Shown here in pieces: positions 39,594-48,378 of a stretch of DNA of 50,322 bases (within the stretch, counting starts at the first letter, position 1; each line of letters starts with the position of its first letter). The notes below the pieces were generated by a model that had not been told where the DNA came from, did no database searches, and was given only the letters and a program-made list of their open reading frames with translations. This DNA comes from an uncultured Muribaculaceae bacterium (GTDB lineage: Bacteria > Bacteroidota > Bacteroidia > Bacteroidales > Muribaculaceae), in contig CAJTPK010000026.1 in the NCBI GenBank assembly GCA_910578075.1, positions 1-50,322 on the forward strand, in the 5' to 3' direction. The translations under genes were made by a program, and so were the position numbers.

Positions 39594-41486
39594 ATGTTTG
39601 TATCTACGATCGTGGCGGTGGCTGCTGTGTCAGCTGCGCCAGCCGAACCGGCGGTTTCCACTATGACCGCTACAGAGACAGTGGCAGACACTGTCAACTT
39701 GCCTGCTGTTGTGGCGGAAGCTCCCGCCAAGACCAACGTCACCCTCCTTCCATTGAACACCAATGTCGTTACCGAGGCTGTTATCGATAAATCCGCCGAG
39801 ACTTCTCTTCTTCCGGTGCTTGTGAATAAAATCCCCGGCCTCTTTGTCACGGAGCGTGGATTTGCCGGATACGGCGTATCGGGAGGGGCTGCCGGAACCG
39901 TGAATATCCGTGGTGTGGGGCAGGGCAACAAGGTGTTGTTTCTGATTGACGGTCAACCGCAATGGGCAGGTGTCTTCGGTCATTCGCTTCCGGATACGTA
40001 TGTCACCAACGGTGTAGAACGTGTAGAGGTTGTGAAAGGTCCGAGTTCTCTCATATATGGTTCCAATGCCATGGGCGGCTCAATCAATATCATCACCAGA
40101 CGTCATATGCAGGATGGTTTCACCGGTCGTGCGCGTGCTGAGTTCGGATCATTCTCCACGCAGAAGTTCGGACTCTCCACCGGTTACAGAAAAGGTAAGT
40201 TTGCTGCGACTCTCGCCGGAGCTCTCGACCGCTCCAACGGTTATCGTGAAGGTAGCGAATTCTGGAATGCCAACGAGTTCATGCAGTTCCAATATACACC
40301 GGTGGATGAATGGGAGATCGGAACTACTGTGGAGATGAACCAGACGAAGGCCAACAATCCCGGTACGGTGCAGGCTCCGCTACTGAGCATGTGGACCAAG
40401 GTGAACCGAGGCACGGCATCCATCTATGCCAAGGATCACTACGGAATCGCACGTGGAGGCGCGCAGGCTTTCATCAACTGGGGACGCAACTGGGTTGACG
40501 ACGGTTACGCACCCGGCGCTGATCCAACTGATTATATATTCAACTCCACTGACTACAACATGGGATTCACCCTCTATCAGACCATGAATTTCTGGAAGGG
40601 GAGCGACCTTTCCGCCGGAATCGATTTCATGCACTGGGGCGGTCATGTATGGAACACCGGCAAGGACGACATCACGCGTCGCAGTTCTGAATTCAAAGGG
40701 TGTGAGAATGAGATCGCTGGTTACCTGATGCTCCAGCAAGGGTTCTGGGATGATCTCCTGTCGCTCAATGCCGGAGTGCGTCTGCAGCATGGCTCCCAGT
40801 ATGGCAACGAATGGGTGCCTCAGGCAGGTTTCATATTGAAGCCGTACAAGGGAGGATCCTTTAAGTTCTCATTCAGCAAAGGTTTCCGCGCTCCGAATCT
40901 CCGCGAGCTTTACCTTTATCCACCCGCAAATGCTGATCTGAAGCCGGAATACATGTGGAACTATGATGTGGAATTCCGCCAGTGGCTCTTTGATAACCGC
41001 TTCAATGTTGGAATCTCATTCTTTTTCATCGACGGCAAGAATATGATTCAGACGGCAAGGGTAGACGGCCGTCCGCGCAATGTCAATACAGGAACATTCA
41101 TCAACAAGGGATTTGAGGTTGACGCAGCCTACAGAATCAATGATGAATGGACAGCGAGCGCCAACTACAGCTATCTGCATACCACCAACCGTTCGCTTAT
41201 CGGCGCACCGAAGAACAAACTCAATGCCGAAGTGGATTACTCTCCCGGTGACCTTGAGCTTACATTGGAGTCAAACACAATCTGGAGTCTGCAGACTGGT
41301 GCTCCCGATGGAAGCACACAGAGCTATTCTCTGCTCAATCTCCGTGCCGGATATACATTCCATGCCAAATGCGACATAAAGCCTTTCCTGAAGCTTGATA
41401 ACCTGCTTAACAAGCATTATGAGATAATCTATGGATGCCCTATGCCGGGATTCACGCTGATGGGTGGTGTCGAGATTAAATTCTGA
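39594..41486 (+). CDS. TonB-dependent receptor (BtuB/siderophore type)
   Basis: An outer-membrane active transporter of 630 aa. ATG 39594 is chosen because it begins a signal peptide (FVSTIVAVAAVSAAPA); the open frame upstream runs through the promoter and hairpin leader. The plug domain (about 60-180) has LVNKIPGLFVTERGF, TVNIRGVGQGNKVLFLIDGQ and VERVEVVKGPSSLIYGSNAMGG. The 22-strand-type barrel follows, with the late conserved FKFSFSKGFRAPNLRELY and LKLDNLLNKHYEI, and a terminal Phe. It has no carboxypeptidase-regulatory domain and no SusD partner, so the cargo is more likely a cobalamin, haem or siderophore-like ligand than a glycan. The ligand cannot be read from the sequence. Converges on the S24 regulator. 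Confidence 0.9.
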   Translation: MFVSTIVAVAAVSAAPAEPAVSTMTATETVADTVNLPAVVAEAPAKTNVTLLPLNTNVVTEAVIDKSAETSLLPVLVNKIPGLFVTERGFAGYGVSGGAAGTVNIRGVGQGNKVLFLIDGQPQWAGVFGHSLPDTYVTNGVERVEVVKGPSSLIYGSNAMGGSINIITRRHMQDGFTGRARAEFGSFSTQKFGLSTGYRKGKFAATLAGALDRSNGYREGSEFWNANEFMQFQYTPVDEWEIGTTVEMNQTKANNPGTVQAPLLSMWTKVNRGTASIYAKDHYGIARGGAQAFINWGRNWVDDGYAPGADPTDYIFNSTDYNMGFTLYQTMNFWKGSDLSAGIDFMHWGGHVWNTGKDDITRRSSEFKGCENEIAGYLMLQQGFWDDLLSLNAGVRLQHGSQYGNEWVPQAGFILKPYKGGSFKFSFSKGFRAPNLRELYLYPPANADLKPEYMWNYDVEFRQWLFDNRFNVGISFFFIDGKNMIQTARVDGRPRNVNTGTFINKGFEVDAAYRINDEWTASANYSYLHTTNRSLIGAPKNKLNAEVDYSPGDLELTLESNTIWSLQTGAPDGSTQSYSLLNLRAGYTFHAKCDIKPFLKLDNLLNKHYEIIYGCPMPGFTLMGGVEIKF

Positions 41487-41513
41487 CGTAATACTGCTCA
41501 CCGTGGGATATGC

Positions 41514-42185
41514 TCAATAGGTGGAATATTGCCTGATGCTCGTTACCACACGGTAGATGCCATAGATGCTATCCGTTGGAATAAGAAAAGGGGGATAGTC
41601 GGGATTGTAGCTGCGAGCCTCAATGTATTCGCAGATACATCCCGGCTTTACTTCTTTATTATGGGGAGGAAAGACCATTTTCAGCACCACTCCGTTCTCC
41701 GTGTCGATGACCATGGGATTGCCCCAGGGGATAAATGCCTTCTCATTGATACGCTTGATAAATATGACCGAACCATCTCGGAATTCCGGCTCCATGCTGT
41801 TGCCGTTTACCCTGATCCCGAAGTCGACACCCGGCACGGGAGATACTACCTTCTCGCAGTCCCTTAGCTGGACACCCTGGCTCCAGAGCTGCAGATTGCC
41901 GGCGTAAGCCTCAACAGGAAGCATCGGAACCACATATCCCTTCGATAGGTCGGGAGTGGTATCATCGGGCATAAGCATCTCTCCCTCGCCGTAGAGAAGC
42001 CAGTCGCGGTTGAGATCCGGAAAAAGATCGAAGACAACCTTGAGCCTGTCCTTAGGCATTGATTTGCGCATTGCGCCGATATATGTGGGGGATACGCCAA
42101 GATGGCGTGCGAATTCCGTCTGGGTCATATGCTTCTTCTTAAGCAGAAGAATCAGACGCTGTTTCATAGTCTCTTCCATAGGCAA
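41514..42185 (-). CDS. XRE-HTH / S24 peptidase regulator (LexA/CI-like)
   Basis: A 223-aa repressor-type protein. The N-terminal helix-turn-helix (about residues 7-60) has KHMTQTEFARHLGVSPTYIGAMRK. The C-terminal S24 domain has VNGNSMEPEF with Ser130 and VVLKMVFPP with Lys169, the Ser-Lys dyad for self-cleavage. A candidate cleavage site, Ala95-Gly96 (EAYAG), sits between the domains. Such proteins are inactivated by RecA filaments and derepress damage-inducible or prophage genes. No phage genes adjoin it, so it may be a stand-alone stress regulator. Its promoter lies inside a 58-bp perfect palindrome (42208-42265), a natural site for autorepression. The start may instead be ATG 42179 or 42167. 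Confidence 0.88.
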   Translation of the reverse strand: MPMEETMKQRLILLLKKKHMTQTEFARHLGVSPTYIGAMRKSMPKDRLKVVFDLFPDLNRDWLLYGEGEMLMPDDTTPDLSKGYVVPMLPVEAYAGNLQLWSQGVQLRDCEKVVSPVPGVDFGIRVNGNSMEPEFRDGSVIFIKRINEKAFIPWGNPMVIDTENGVVLKMVFPPHNKEVKPGCICEYIEARSYNPDYPPFLIPTDSIYGIYRVVTSIRQYSTY

Positions 42186-42207
42186 GTATAAATCTTTGAA
42201 AATAAAT

Positions 42208-42265
42208 TAATAAAAAGTATTAGCTTTGCATAAAATATTTTATGCAAAGCTAATACTTTTTATTA
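42208..42265. promoter_or_regulatory. 58-bp perfect palindrome, putative operator and terminator
   Basis: 29-bp perfect arms meet without a spacer at 42236/42237. The sequence contains TAGCTTTG in both directions (42221-42228 plus; 42245-42252 minus). It lies between the S24 regulator start and the rsmA stop. As RNA it would form a very stable hairpin with flanking A5/U5, able to terminate rsmA transcription. Confidence 0.8.
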
Positions 42266-42276
42266 GATTATGCAAA
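42245..42276 (-). promoter_or_regulatory. Promoter of the S24 regulator gene
   Basis: Minus strand: TTTG (42273-42276), 20 bp, TAGCTTTG (42245-42252), full consensus. The start of transcription falls near 42238, at the centre of the 58-bp palindrome, so a bound dimer would block initiation. Confidence 0.65.
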
Positions 42277-42281
42277 TTAAT

Positions 42282-43073
42282 TTATCGGGATTGCAACTCT
42301 TTAGCCAAATGAATGAATTGCTCAACCGATAGGCGTTCCGGGCGCAAGGAAAGAATCTCGCTGTCGGCAGGCATTGCGCTCTGCGATATAAAAGACGCGA
42401 GGGAGTTGCGCAAGGTCTTGCGGCGCTGTCCAAATGCGGTTTTCACCACAGTCTTGAAGAATGCCTCGTCCACCCCAAGCGACTGGCGTGAATTTCTGGT
42501 GAGACGCAGCACTCCGCTTCTTACCTTTGGAGGGGGAGCGAAAACGCCCGGTTCCACATTGAAAAGGTATTCGCAGTCGTACCAAGCCTGAAGCAGGACA
42601 GACAATATGCCATATACTTTAGATCCAGGTCCGGAGCATATCCTTTCCGCAACCTCTTTCTGAAGCATTCCCGATACCACAGGAATCTTATCCCGGTTAT
42701 CCAGGACCTTGAAGAATATCTGCGAGGATATGTTATAAGGATAATTGCCTATCAGAGCGAATTCACCCGGATAGATCTCGTCAAGGTTCATCTTGAGGAA
42801 ATCAGCCTCCACCACTTTCAGCTCAGGATACAGACGTGCGAGAAACTCCACGCTCTCATGGTCGAGTTCCACGGCAGTGAGTTGGCGTCCGCTATGCATG
42901 AGATATTTGGTTAGCACGCCCATTCCAGGTCCAACCTCGAGTATCGGGAGTTCGCCGTATTGTCTTGATGCGGAGGGAAGCTCCCCCTCGCTGATTGTCT
43001 CGGCTATCCGGCGCGCTATATCCTCATCCTTAAGGAAGTGCTGTCCGAGATTCTTTTTCGCTCTGACTTGCAT
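42282..43073 (-). CDS. rsmA: 16S rRNA dimethyladenosine transferase
   Basis: Dimethylates the two adjacent adenines in helix 45 of 16S rRNA (KsgA). The 263-aa protein has the N-terminal KKNLGQHFLKDEDIARRI, the SAM-binding ILEVGPGMGVLTKYL (about 44-58), the catalytic-type GNYPYNISSQIFF (NxPY motif) and the C-terminal domain with FAPPPKVRSGVLRL. Length is standard. It begins 14 nt after the C1-type peptidase stop, on the same strand, so the two could be co-transcribed. The 58-bp palindrome that follows its stop may act as its terminator. Confidence 0.95.
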   Translation of the reverse strand: MQVRAKKNLGQHFLKDEDIARRIAETISEGELPSASRQYGELPILEVGPGMGVLTKYLMHSGRQLTAVELDHESVEFLARLYPELKVVEADFLKMNLDEIYPGEFALIGNYPYNISSQIFFKVLDNRDKIPVVSGMLQKEVAERICSGPGSKVYGILSVLLQAWYDCEYLFNVEPGVFAPPPKVRSGVLRLTRNSRQSLGVDEAFFKTVVKTAFGQRRKTLRNSLASFISQSAMPADSEILSLRPERLSVEQFIHLAKELQSR

Positions 43074-43087
43074 TTTCTAATGATTTC

Positions 43088-44317
43088 TTATTTGAGTTTC
43101 TTTGCGATTGAAGAAGGGATCGCTTCCTTGCGGACACCGATATTCATTGTTTTCTCAAGGAAGTAGGGCACAGACACATAGAAATAGCCGTCGTAGATCT
43201 GGTTTGTATCCCATGAATTTTTGACTTTGTAATATTTGTTGCCCTCCTGATCGGTAGCGTAGCCTACGATCACCATGCCGTGGTCGTCGGTTGTCTCGTA
43301 GTTGTCGAAACCTTTCTGACGCAATTCCTGGGTAACCTCTTTCTCTTTTGCCGGACCCTTGATCTCGAAGCGTTGGTTGGCACGGTCTTTATCGGAAAGC
43401 TTCACCCAGCGTGAGAGTTCTGAGTCGGTCATATCTTTCTCCTCTTTCTCAGCGGGGTTCACGGCATAACCTTTGGTCCATTTGAAACCGCCTTCGGAAA
43501 CATCGGCACCCCAGAACACAGTGTATCCCTTGTCAAGAGCATTGTCGGTGATAGCCTGGAGATCGGCGAGGGGAACATTCATGTTCTGGCTCCAGAGCCA
43601 GTTGTCGGGTATCTCCAGAGCGAATCTTTCATAGAAAGGATGGTGAGTATAGCTTGTGAAGATCTCGAAGTTATCCGGTTCTATGCCGATCTCCTTTGCA
43701 AAGCTCTGCGGAGTGTAGGTCTTGCCCTTGTAAGTGAAAGACTCGGGCACCGGACCGAGATAAGCGTCAAGTATGCCGATGAATCCCGGGAGCCATGCGG
43801 TTGTCAGTTTCTTAGTTCTCTGACCGTTGAGCATGACGGCATCAAGATAGCTTTTCAAAGCGTCAGCCATTTCATAATGCGCATGTTTCTTTTCGCCATA
43901 ATTCAGGCCTGCATATGCCTCTTCGGGCATTGCTCCGTAGCGGCGGGTCATCTCAAGGACATCCTCGAATGAGCCTCCCTGCGCGAAATTGATTTTGCCG
44001 TTGGTGCGGATATATTTCTTTGCCTTGTCGATATATGCATTGCGCACCACAAACATCTCGGAGAGATCATGTTCTCCCTTTCCGCGACGGAGAAGGTCGT
44101 CCTCAAGTGTGGATATTCCGGAGAATGCCCAGCATGTTCCCGATTTGTTCTGGTCTTTGACAGAAGTTGTGGGGATTATCTTGACATCAGTAAATTTGAA
44201 ACCGGTTGAATCCGGGTTCTCGATTTTTGGATCCGCCATTTCGGGAGCCTGGAAATAAGTGGCGTTTGCCATGCCGGAGGCTAAAATTGTTCCGGCGATA
44301 AAAAGCAATCTCTTCAT
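43088..44317 (-). CDS. Secreted C1B (bleomycin hydrolase-like) cysteine peptidase
   Basis: A papain-fold aminopeptidase of 409 aa with a signal peptide (residues 1-20, ending ANA). Active-site segments are complete: NKSGTCWAFSGIST with Cys62, TDDHGMVIVGYA with the His, and KVKNSWDTN with the Asn. The middle insert (about 150-330) and overall length fit the PepC/bleomycin hydrolase branch (C1B). The family is usually cytosolic, but Bacteroidales members commonly carry signal peptides and act in the periplasm on peptides. It is followed by rsmA after 14 nt. A minus-strand -7 box lies about 50 nt before its start. Confidence 0.9.
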   Translation of the reverse strand: MKRLLFIAGTILASGMANATYFQAPEMADPKIENPDSTGFKFTDVKIIPTTSVKDQNKSGTCWAFSGISTLEDDLLRRGKGEHDLSEMFVVRNAYIDKAKKYIRTNGKINFAQGGSFEDVLEMTRRYGAMPEEAYAGLNYGEKKHAHYEMADALKSYLDAVMLNGQRTKKLTTAWLPGFIGILDAYLGPVPESFTYKGKTYTPQSFAKEIGIEPDNFEIFTSYTHHPFYERFALEIPDNWLWSQNMNVPLADLQAITDNALDKGYTVFWGADVSEGGFKWTKGYAVNPAEKEEKDMTDSELSRWVKLSDKDRANQRFEIKGPAKEKEVTQELRQKGFDNYETTDDHGMVIVGYATDQEGNKYYKVKNSWDTNQIYDGYFYVSVPYFLEKTMNIGVRKEAIPSSIAKKLK

Positions 44318-44367
44318 GGTGTTATCGTGAATTGTTTTGATTTGTTGAAAAAGAATGATTTGTTCAC

Positions 44368-44375
44368 CAAATTTA
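44368..44375 (-). promoter_or_regulatory. -7 box of the C1B peptidase gene
   Basis: Minus strand TAAATTTG (44368-44375), a full TAnnTTTG match 50 nt before the start codon. The -33 box is weak. Confidence 0.4.
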
Positions 44376-44493
44376 CTACAAATTATTGAATATTAAAAAT
44401 AGAATTGGCTTGAAATTTGTTAGAACATATGCAGGGCAGTGTGTAGACACGGCTCTTTGAATGGAAATAAACTATAAAAATATATAATTCAAA

Positions 44494-45084
44494 ATGGACA
44501 AGTTAAGTTATGCATGGGGTCTTGCAATGGGCAAGCAGTTGCAGGCCATGGGTGTTAAAGAGATAAACTCCGAGGAATTCAAGGATGGTGTGAAAGTTGC
44601 TTTTGACGGCGGCGAACCCAAGATTTCCGTAGAGGAGGCACAGAAGATTATAAATGATTACCTTCAGGATCTTGAGAAGAAGGCTGAGGCTGCGGCACGT
44701 GCCGAGGGTGAGGCTTTCCTCACTGAGAATGGCAAGAAGGCGGAAGTGAAGACCACAGCGAGCGGTCTGCAGTATGTCGTAGAGAAAGAGGGTGAGGGCG
44801 CGCAGCCTACAGCCGAGGATGAAGTGACGGTTCACTACACCGGAAAACTTCTTAACGGCACAGTGTTTGACAGTTCTGTCAATCGCGGTGAACCTGCGAC
44901 ATTCCCCTTGAATCGTGTCATTCCGGGATGGACCGAGGGTGTGCAGCTCATGAAAGAGGGTGCGAAATACACATTCTTCATACCGTCGGATCTCGCATAT
45001 GGTGCAGGTGGCGTGCCTAATGTGATTCCTCCCCATTCAACACTGATCTTTGAGGTTGAGCTGATTAAAGTCAACAAAAAATAA
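44494..45084 (+). CDS. FKBP-type peptidyl-prolyl isomerase, no signal peptide
   Basis: Catalyses cis-trans isomerisation of proline bonds during folding. The 196-aa protein has a helical N-terminal FKBP_N dimerisation region (about 1-75; LSYAWGLAMGKQL, KISVEEAQKIINDYLQDLEKK) and a C-terminal FKBP domain (about 90-196) with VTVHYTGKLLNGTVFDSS, NRVIPGWTEGVQLMKEG and FEVELIKV. The layout is that of FkpA/MIP proteins, but no signal peptide or lipobox is seen, so it would act in the cytosol. Its FKBP domain is close to that of the lipoprotein gene downstream, indicating duplication. The two are separated by a terminator and a new promoter. Confidence 0.93.
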   Translation: MDKLSYAWGLAMGKQLQAMGVKEINSEEFKDGVKVAFDGGEPKISVEEAQKIINDYLQDLEKKAEAAARAEGEAFLTENGKKAEVKTTASGLQYVVEKEGEGAQPTAEDEVTVHYTGKLLNGTVFDSSVNRGEPATFPLNRVIPGWTEGVQLMKEGAKYTFFIPSDLAYGAGGVPNVIPPHSTLIFEVELIKVNKK

Positions 45085-45146
45085 AATTAAAGTTAAGAGT
45101 GCGTCCCCTAAAGCTAAATTTTTTTATGAGACGGACTTTTAAATAC

Positions 45147-45190
45147 AAAAAACGGGAAGACGGAATTATTTTCATGTCTCCCGTTTTTTT
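45147..45190 (+). terminator. Terminator of the first FKBP gene
   Basis: AAAAAACGGGA-AGAC (45147-45161) pairs with GTCTCCCGTTTTTT (45176-45189) with one bulged A. It is symmetric enough to act in both directions. Confidence 0.85.
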
Positions 45191-45192
45191 AT

Positions 45193-45200
45193 TACTTTTG
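45193..45200 (+). promoter_or_regulatory. -7 box of the FKBP lipoprotein gene
   Basis: TACTTTTG matches TAnnTTTG and lies directly after the terminator T tract. Start codon 20 nt downstream. Confidence 0.5.
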
Positions 45201-45219
45201 ACATAAATTATTATTGAAT

Positions 45220-45750
45220 ATGAAAAAGATATTTTATGCAGCCTTTGCACTTGGTGCAGTTGCCATGTTCGCATCATGTGCAGGCAAAGGAAAAGAGAAA
45301 GCGGAAGACACTGCTGTTGTGGCAGAGGAGGTAGTTGATGCAGTTGTGACTGATTCTGTTGCCGACAGATTCCGTAATCCTGAGTATCAGACGGAAGTCG
45401 CCACAGACTCAACATATGCGCGCACCGCTTCCGGTCTCAAATACATGATAGAGAAAGAGGGTACAGGTGCCATGCCGGGTCCGACTGATAATGTTACAGT
45501 CCATTACACAGGACGCCTTCTTGACGGCTCTGTATTCGACAGCTCCGTTCAGCGTGGAGAGCCTGCCACATTCCCCCTTAACGGCGTTATCGCAGGTTGG
45601 ACAGAGGGTCTGCAGCTGATGAAAGAGGGATCCAAATATGTATTCTATATCCCTTCAGATCTCGCTTATGGCTCACGTGGCGCAGGCAGGGATATTCCCC
45701 CTTACGCTGATCTTATTTTCGAGGTTGAGCTGATCAAAGTCGGTGAATAA
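45220..45750 (+). CDS. FKBP-type peptidyl-prolyl isomerase lipoprotein
   Basis: A 176-aa lipoprotein with lipobox FASC (Cys20), then an acidic, low-complexity linker (about 22-60) and a single FKBP domain (about 70-176): VTVHYTGRLLDGSVFDSS, LNGVIAGWTEGLQLMKEG, IPPYADLIFEVELIKV. Most ligand-pocket residues of FKBP are retained, so it is probably active. It would work in the periplasm or on the outer membrane, assisting folding of exported proteins. ATG 45220 is used because the upstream in-frame TTG (45214) adds only two residues before the signal. It is followed 26 nt later by a small lipoprotein gene, probably in the same transcript. Confidence 0.93.
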   Translation: MKKIFYAAFALGAVAMFASCAGKGKEKAEDTAVVAEEVVDAVVTDSVADRFRNPEYQTEVATDSTYARTASGLKYMIEKEGTGAMPGPTDNVTVHYTGRLLDGSVFDSSVQRGEPATFPLNGVIAGWTEGLQLMKEGSKYVFYIPSDLAYGSRGAGRDIPPYADLIFEVELIKVGE

Positions 45751-45776
45751 TTCTGAAACGGATTCAAGTTTTGCAT

Positions 45777-45974
45777 ATGAAAAGAATCTATGATATAAAA
45801 GCAATCGCCGCGACATCTGTCGCAGCGATTGCTTTTTCTTTTATCCTTGCGTCCTGCCAGGGCCGCACGATGAATAACATGGAACCCACAGGAGACACTG
45901 TGGAAGTGAATATCACATCTGCCGAGGCTGCCGATACGTTGCCTGCCGACACCGTTCCTACTTCTCCCGCATAA
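45777..45974 (+). CDS. Small lipoprotein, 65 aa
   Basis: A short protein with a clear lipoprotein signal: hydrophobic stretch AIAATSVAAIAFSFILASC with lipobox LASC (Cys28), followed by about 37 residues rich in Thr, Glu, Asp and Pro with no predicted fold. Function unknown. ATG 45777 is chosen over a TTG at 45771. Its last 17 nt overlap the 3' end of der, which is convergent, leaving no room for a terminator between them. It is probably co-expressed with the FKBP lipoprotein upstream. Confidence 0.7.
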   Translation: MKRIYDIKAIAATSVAAIAFSFILASCQGRTMNNMEPTGDTVEVNITSAEAADTLPADTVPTSPA

Positions 45975-47274
45975 AGATTGAGATCGGGGTGCCGTGGAAA
46001 TCCCAGTGTTCGCGGATCTTGTTCTCCAGAAAGCGGCGGTAAGGTTCCTTCACCCATTGCGGGAGATTGCAGAAGAATACGAACGTAGGGATGATCGCGT
46101 CCTTGAGCATCGTGACATATTTGATCTTCACGAATTTACCTTTGTTGCTCGGCGGCGGGGTTATAGCCACCTGCTCAAGCATGTAGGTGTTGAGCTGTGA
46201 TGTCGGGATGGTTCGTCTGCGATTCTCAAACACCTGCACAGCTGTCTCAAGCACCTTGTAGATGCGTTGTTTTGTGAGGGCAGATGTGAACAGGATCGGG
46301 AAATCTGTGAAAGGTGCGAACTTTGAGCGTATCGCCTGCTCGAAGTGTTTCTGCGCGTTCAGACTCTTGTCTGCGACGAGATCCCATTTGTTGACGCAGA
46401 CCACAAGCCCCTTGCGGTTGCGCTGAATCAGGCCGAATATATTGGCGTCCTGACCCTCTATGCCGCGTGTGGCATCGATCATGAGAATACACACATCCGA
46501 AGCCTCGATGGCGCGGATGGAGCGTATTACAGAATAATATTCGATATCCTCGTTGACTTTCTGTTTCTTGCGGATACCGGCGGTGTCGACAAGGTAGAAA
46601 TCAAATCCGAATTTATTATAACGATGGTAGATTGAATCGCGGGTTGTGCCTGCGATATCAGTCACTATATGACGTTCCTCGCCGATGAATGCGTTGATAA
46701 GGGATGATTTGCCGGCATTCGGACGTCCTACGATCGCGAATTTGGCAATATTGTCTTCCGGAGCCTCCTCTTCCTCTTTCTCGGGCATATCCTTCACGAT
46801 CTCATCGAGGAGTTCACCGGTGCCTGATCCGTTTGCTGATGATATACCGATCGGGTCTCCAAGACCGAAACTGTAGAATTCAGCGGTATTGAAACGTGCG
46901 TCACCTTTGTCCTCCTTGTTTGCCACCACGATCACCGGTTTCTTGGCGCGGCGCAGTATGGCTGCAACTTTGTCATCGAGATCTGTGACACCTGTGGATG
47001 CGTCAACAACAAATAGAATCACGTCCGCCTCTTCGATGGCGATCTCCACCTGCTTGTTGATCTCCTCTTCAAAAATATCATCGGAATTCACCACCCATCC
47101 GCCTGTGTCGACGATGGAGAATTCCTGTCCGCACCAATCGACCTTGCCATACTGGCGGTCGCGGGTGGTTCCTGCCGTGTCATCCACGATGGCGCGGCGT
47201 GTCTGCGTCAAGCGGTTGAAGAGCGTGGATTTGCCCACGTTCGGCCGCCCTACAATTGCTATGAGTTTGCTCAT
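45958..47274 (-). CDS. der: GTPase Der (EngA)
   Basis: A ribosome-assembly GTPase needed for 50S subunit maturation. The 438-aa protein has the tandem G domains unique to Der: first G1 GRPNVGKS (residues 9-16) with G3 DTGG and G4 NKED; second G1 GRPNAGKS (183-190) with DTAGIRKK and G4 NKWD. The C-terminal KH-like domain runs from about 355 to the end. The acidic linker between G domains (EKEEEEAPEDN) is typical. It lies downstream of era in the conserved DUF177-rpmF-fabH-era-der order, 44 nt after the era stop. It overlaps the convergent small lipoprotein gene at its 3' end. Confidence 0.96.
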   Translation of the reverse strand: MSKLIAIVGRPNVGKSTLFNRLTQTRRAIVDDTAGTTRDRQYGKVDWCGQEFSIVDTGGWVVNSDDIFEEEINKQVEIAIEEADVILFVVDASTGVTDLDDKVAAILRRAKKPVIVVANKEDKGDARFNTAEFYSFGLGDPIGISSANGSGTGELLDEIVKDMPEKEEEEAPEDNIAKFAIVGRPNAGKSSLINAFIGEERHIVTDIAGTTRDSIYHRYNKFGFDFYLVDTAGIRKKQKVNEDIEYYSVIRSIRAIEASDVCILMIDATRGIEGQDANIFGLIQRNRKGLVVCVNKWDLVADKSLNAQKHFEQAIRSKFAPFTDFPILFTSALTKQRIYKVLETAVQVFENRRRTIPTSQLNTYMLEQVAITPPPSNKGKFVKIKYVTMLKDAIIPTFVFFCNLPQWVKEPYRRFLENKIREHWDFHGTPISIFMREK

Positions 47275-47318
47275 GTCTTTCTTTTATTATGTTTTGTCTT
47301 GCACACTATAGGCAGGAT

Positions 47319-48263
47319 TTATTCCAGGTAACCGAAAGCACGGAGTTTGTTCTCGCGGTTACGCCAATCTTTCTCAACCTTTACGAACAGTTCGAGATAT
47401 ACTTTCTTGCCGAAGAATTTCTCAATATCCTGGCGTGCTGAAATTCCTATCTTCTTAATCTTGTCGCCACCCTTGCCGATGATTATGCCTTTCTGGGAGT
47501 CGCGCTCAACGTAGATCACAGCCATTATATGGATGGCTCCCTCTTTTTCGTCAAATTTCTCCACGATCACTTCCGTGCTGTAGGGTATCTCTTTGTCGTA
47601 GTTGAGAAGCAGCTTCTCGCGGATTATCTCGGTCACAAAGAAGCGTGCCGGTTTATCGGTCAGGGCATCCTTGCCGTAGAACGGTGCGGAGACGGGAAGC
47701 AACTCTTCGATGCGCTTCTTGAGGTTCTCTACATTGAAGTTTTCTGTCGCGCTGGTGGGGAATATCTCTGCATTTGGCAGACGTTTCTTCCAGGCTGCCA
47801 CGATCTCGTCGAGTTGTTCATTACCCTTCACAAGGTCAATCTTGTTGATGACGAGAAGAACCGGTATAGTCTCTTTAGCCACACGCTCAAGGAAATCCGC
47901 GTTTTTCTCAGGATCTTCCACTACATCGGTGACATAAAGCAGTATGTCGGCATCGGTCAGCGCGCCTTCAGAGAATCCGAGCATCGATTCCTGCAGCTTG
48001 TATTTCGGCTTGAGCACACCCGGAGTGTCGGAATATACAATCTGGTATTCCGGAGTGTTTACAATACCCATGATTCTGTGGCGTGTTGTCTGTGCCTTTG
48101 ATGTGATGATAGATATTCGTTCACCAACCAGGTCGTTCATCAGAGTTGATTTTCCCACATTCGGATTTCCGACGATGTTTACGAATCCTGCACGGTGACC
48201 TTCCTTCACCTTCTCTTCGGGGAGAAGGTGATCCACTTCTATCTTGTTTTTAAGTTCTTCCAT
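47319..48263 (-). CDS. era: GTPase Era
   Basis: A GTPase that binds 16S rRNA and helps 30S subunit assembly. The 314-aa protein has G1 GNPNVGKS (residues 32-39), the switch segment ITSKAQTTRHRIMGI, G3 DTPGV, G4 NKID, and a C-terminal KH domain (about 225-314) with the family-typical RDSQKGIIIGKGGDKIKKIG. A 24-residue N-terminal extension precedes the first strand, common in Bacteroidota. Next to der, the pair forms a ribosome-assembly unit. The fabH terminator (48319-48355) lies just upstream, so era may have its own promoter, though none is obvious. Confidence 0.96.
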   Translation of the reverse strand: MEELKNKIEVDHLLPEEKVKEGHRAGFVNIVGNPNVGKSTLMNDLVGERISIITSKAQTTRHRIMGIVNTPEYQIVYSDTPGVLKPKYKLQESMLGFSEGALTDADILLYVTDVVEDPEKNADFLERVAKETIPVLLVINKIDLVKGNEQLDEIVAAWKKRLPNAEIFPTSATENFNVENLKKRIEELLPVSAPFYGKDALTDKPARFFVTEIIREKLLLNYDKEIPYSTEVIVEKFDEKEGAIHIMAVIYVERDSQKGIIIGKGGDKIKKIGISARQDIEKFFGKKVYLELFVKVEKDWRNRENKLRAFGYLE

Positions 48264-48313
48264 AATAATTTCTATCTTTTCTTAATAGAACCCTTGTGGA
48301 GGGGTCATTGTTC

Positions 48314-48355
48314 AAAAAACAAAGGGCATCGGAGGAAGAATCTGATGCCCTTTGT
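48314..48355 (-). terminator. Terminator after fabH
   Basis: Minus strand: 12-bp stem (48344-48355 with 48319-48330) followed by a run of six T. It lies 23 nt past the fabH stop and separates fabH from era. Confidence 0.85.
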
Positions 48356-48378
48356 GCTTTAGTTTGCCTGAATGGGTC

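Noticed and set aside
41514..42185. Prophage repressor marking an integrated phage
   Set aside because: Neighbours are a receptor gene and rsmA; no integrase, terminase or structural genes are in the window.
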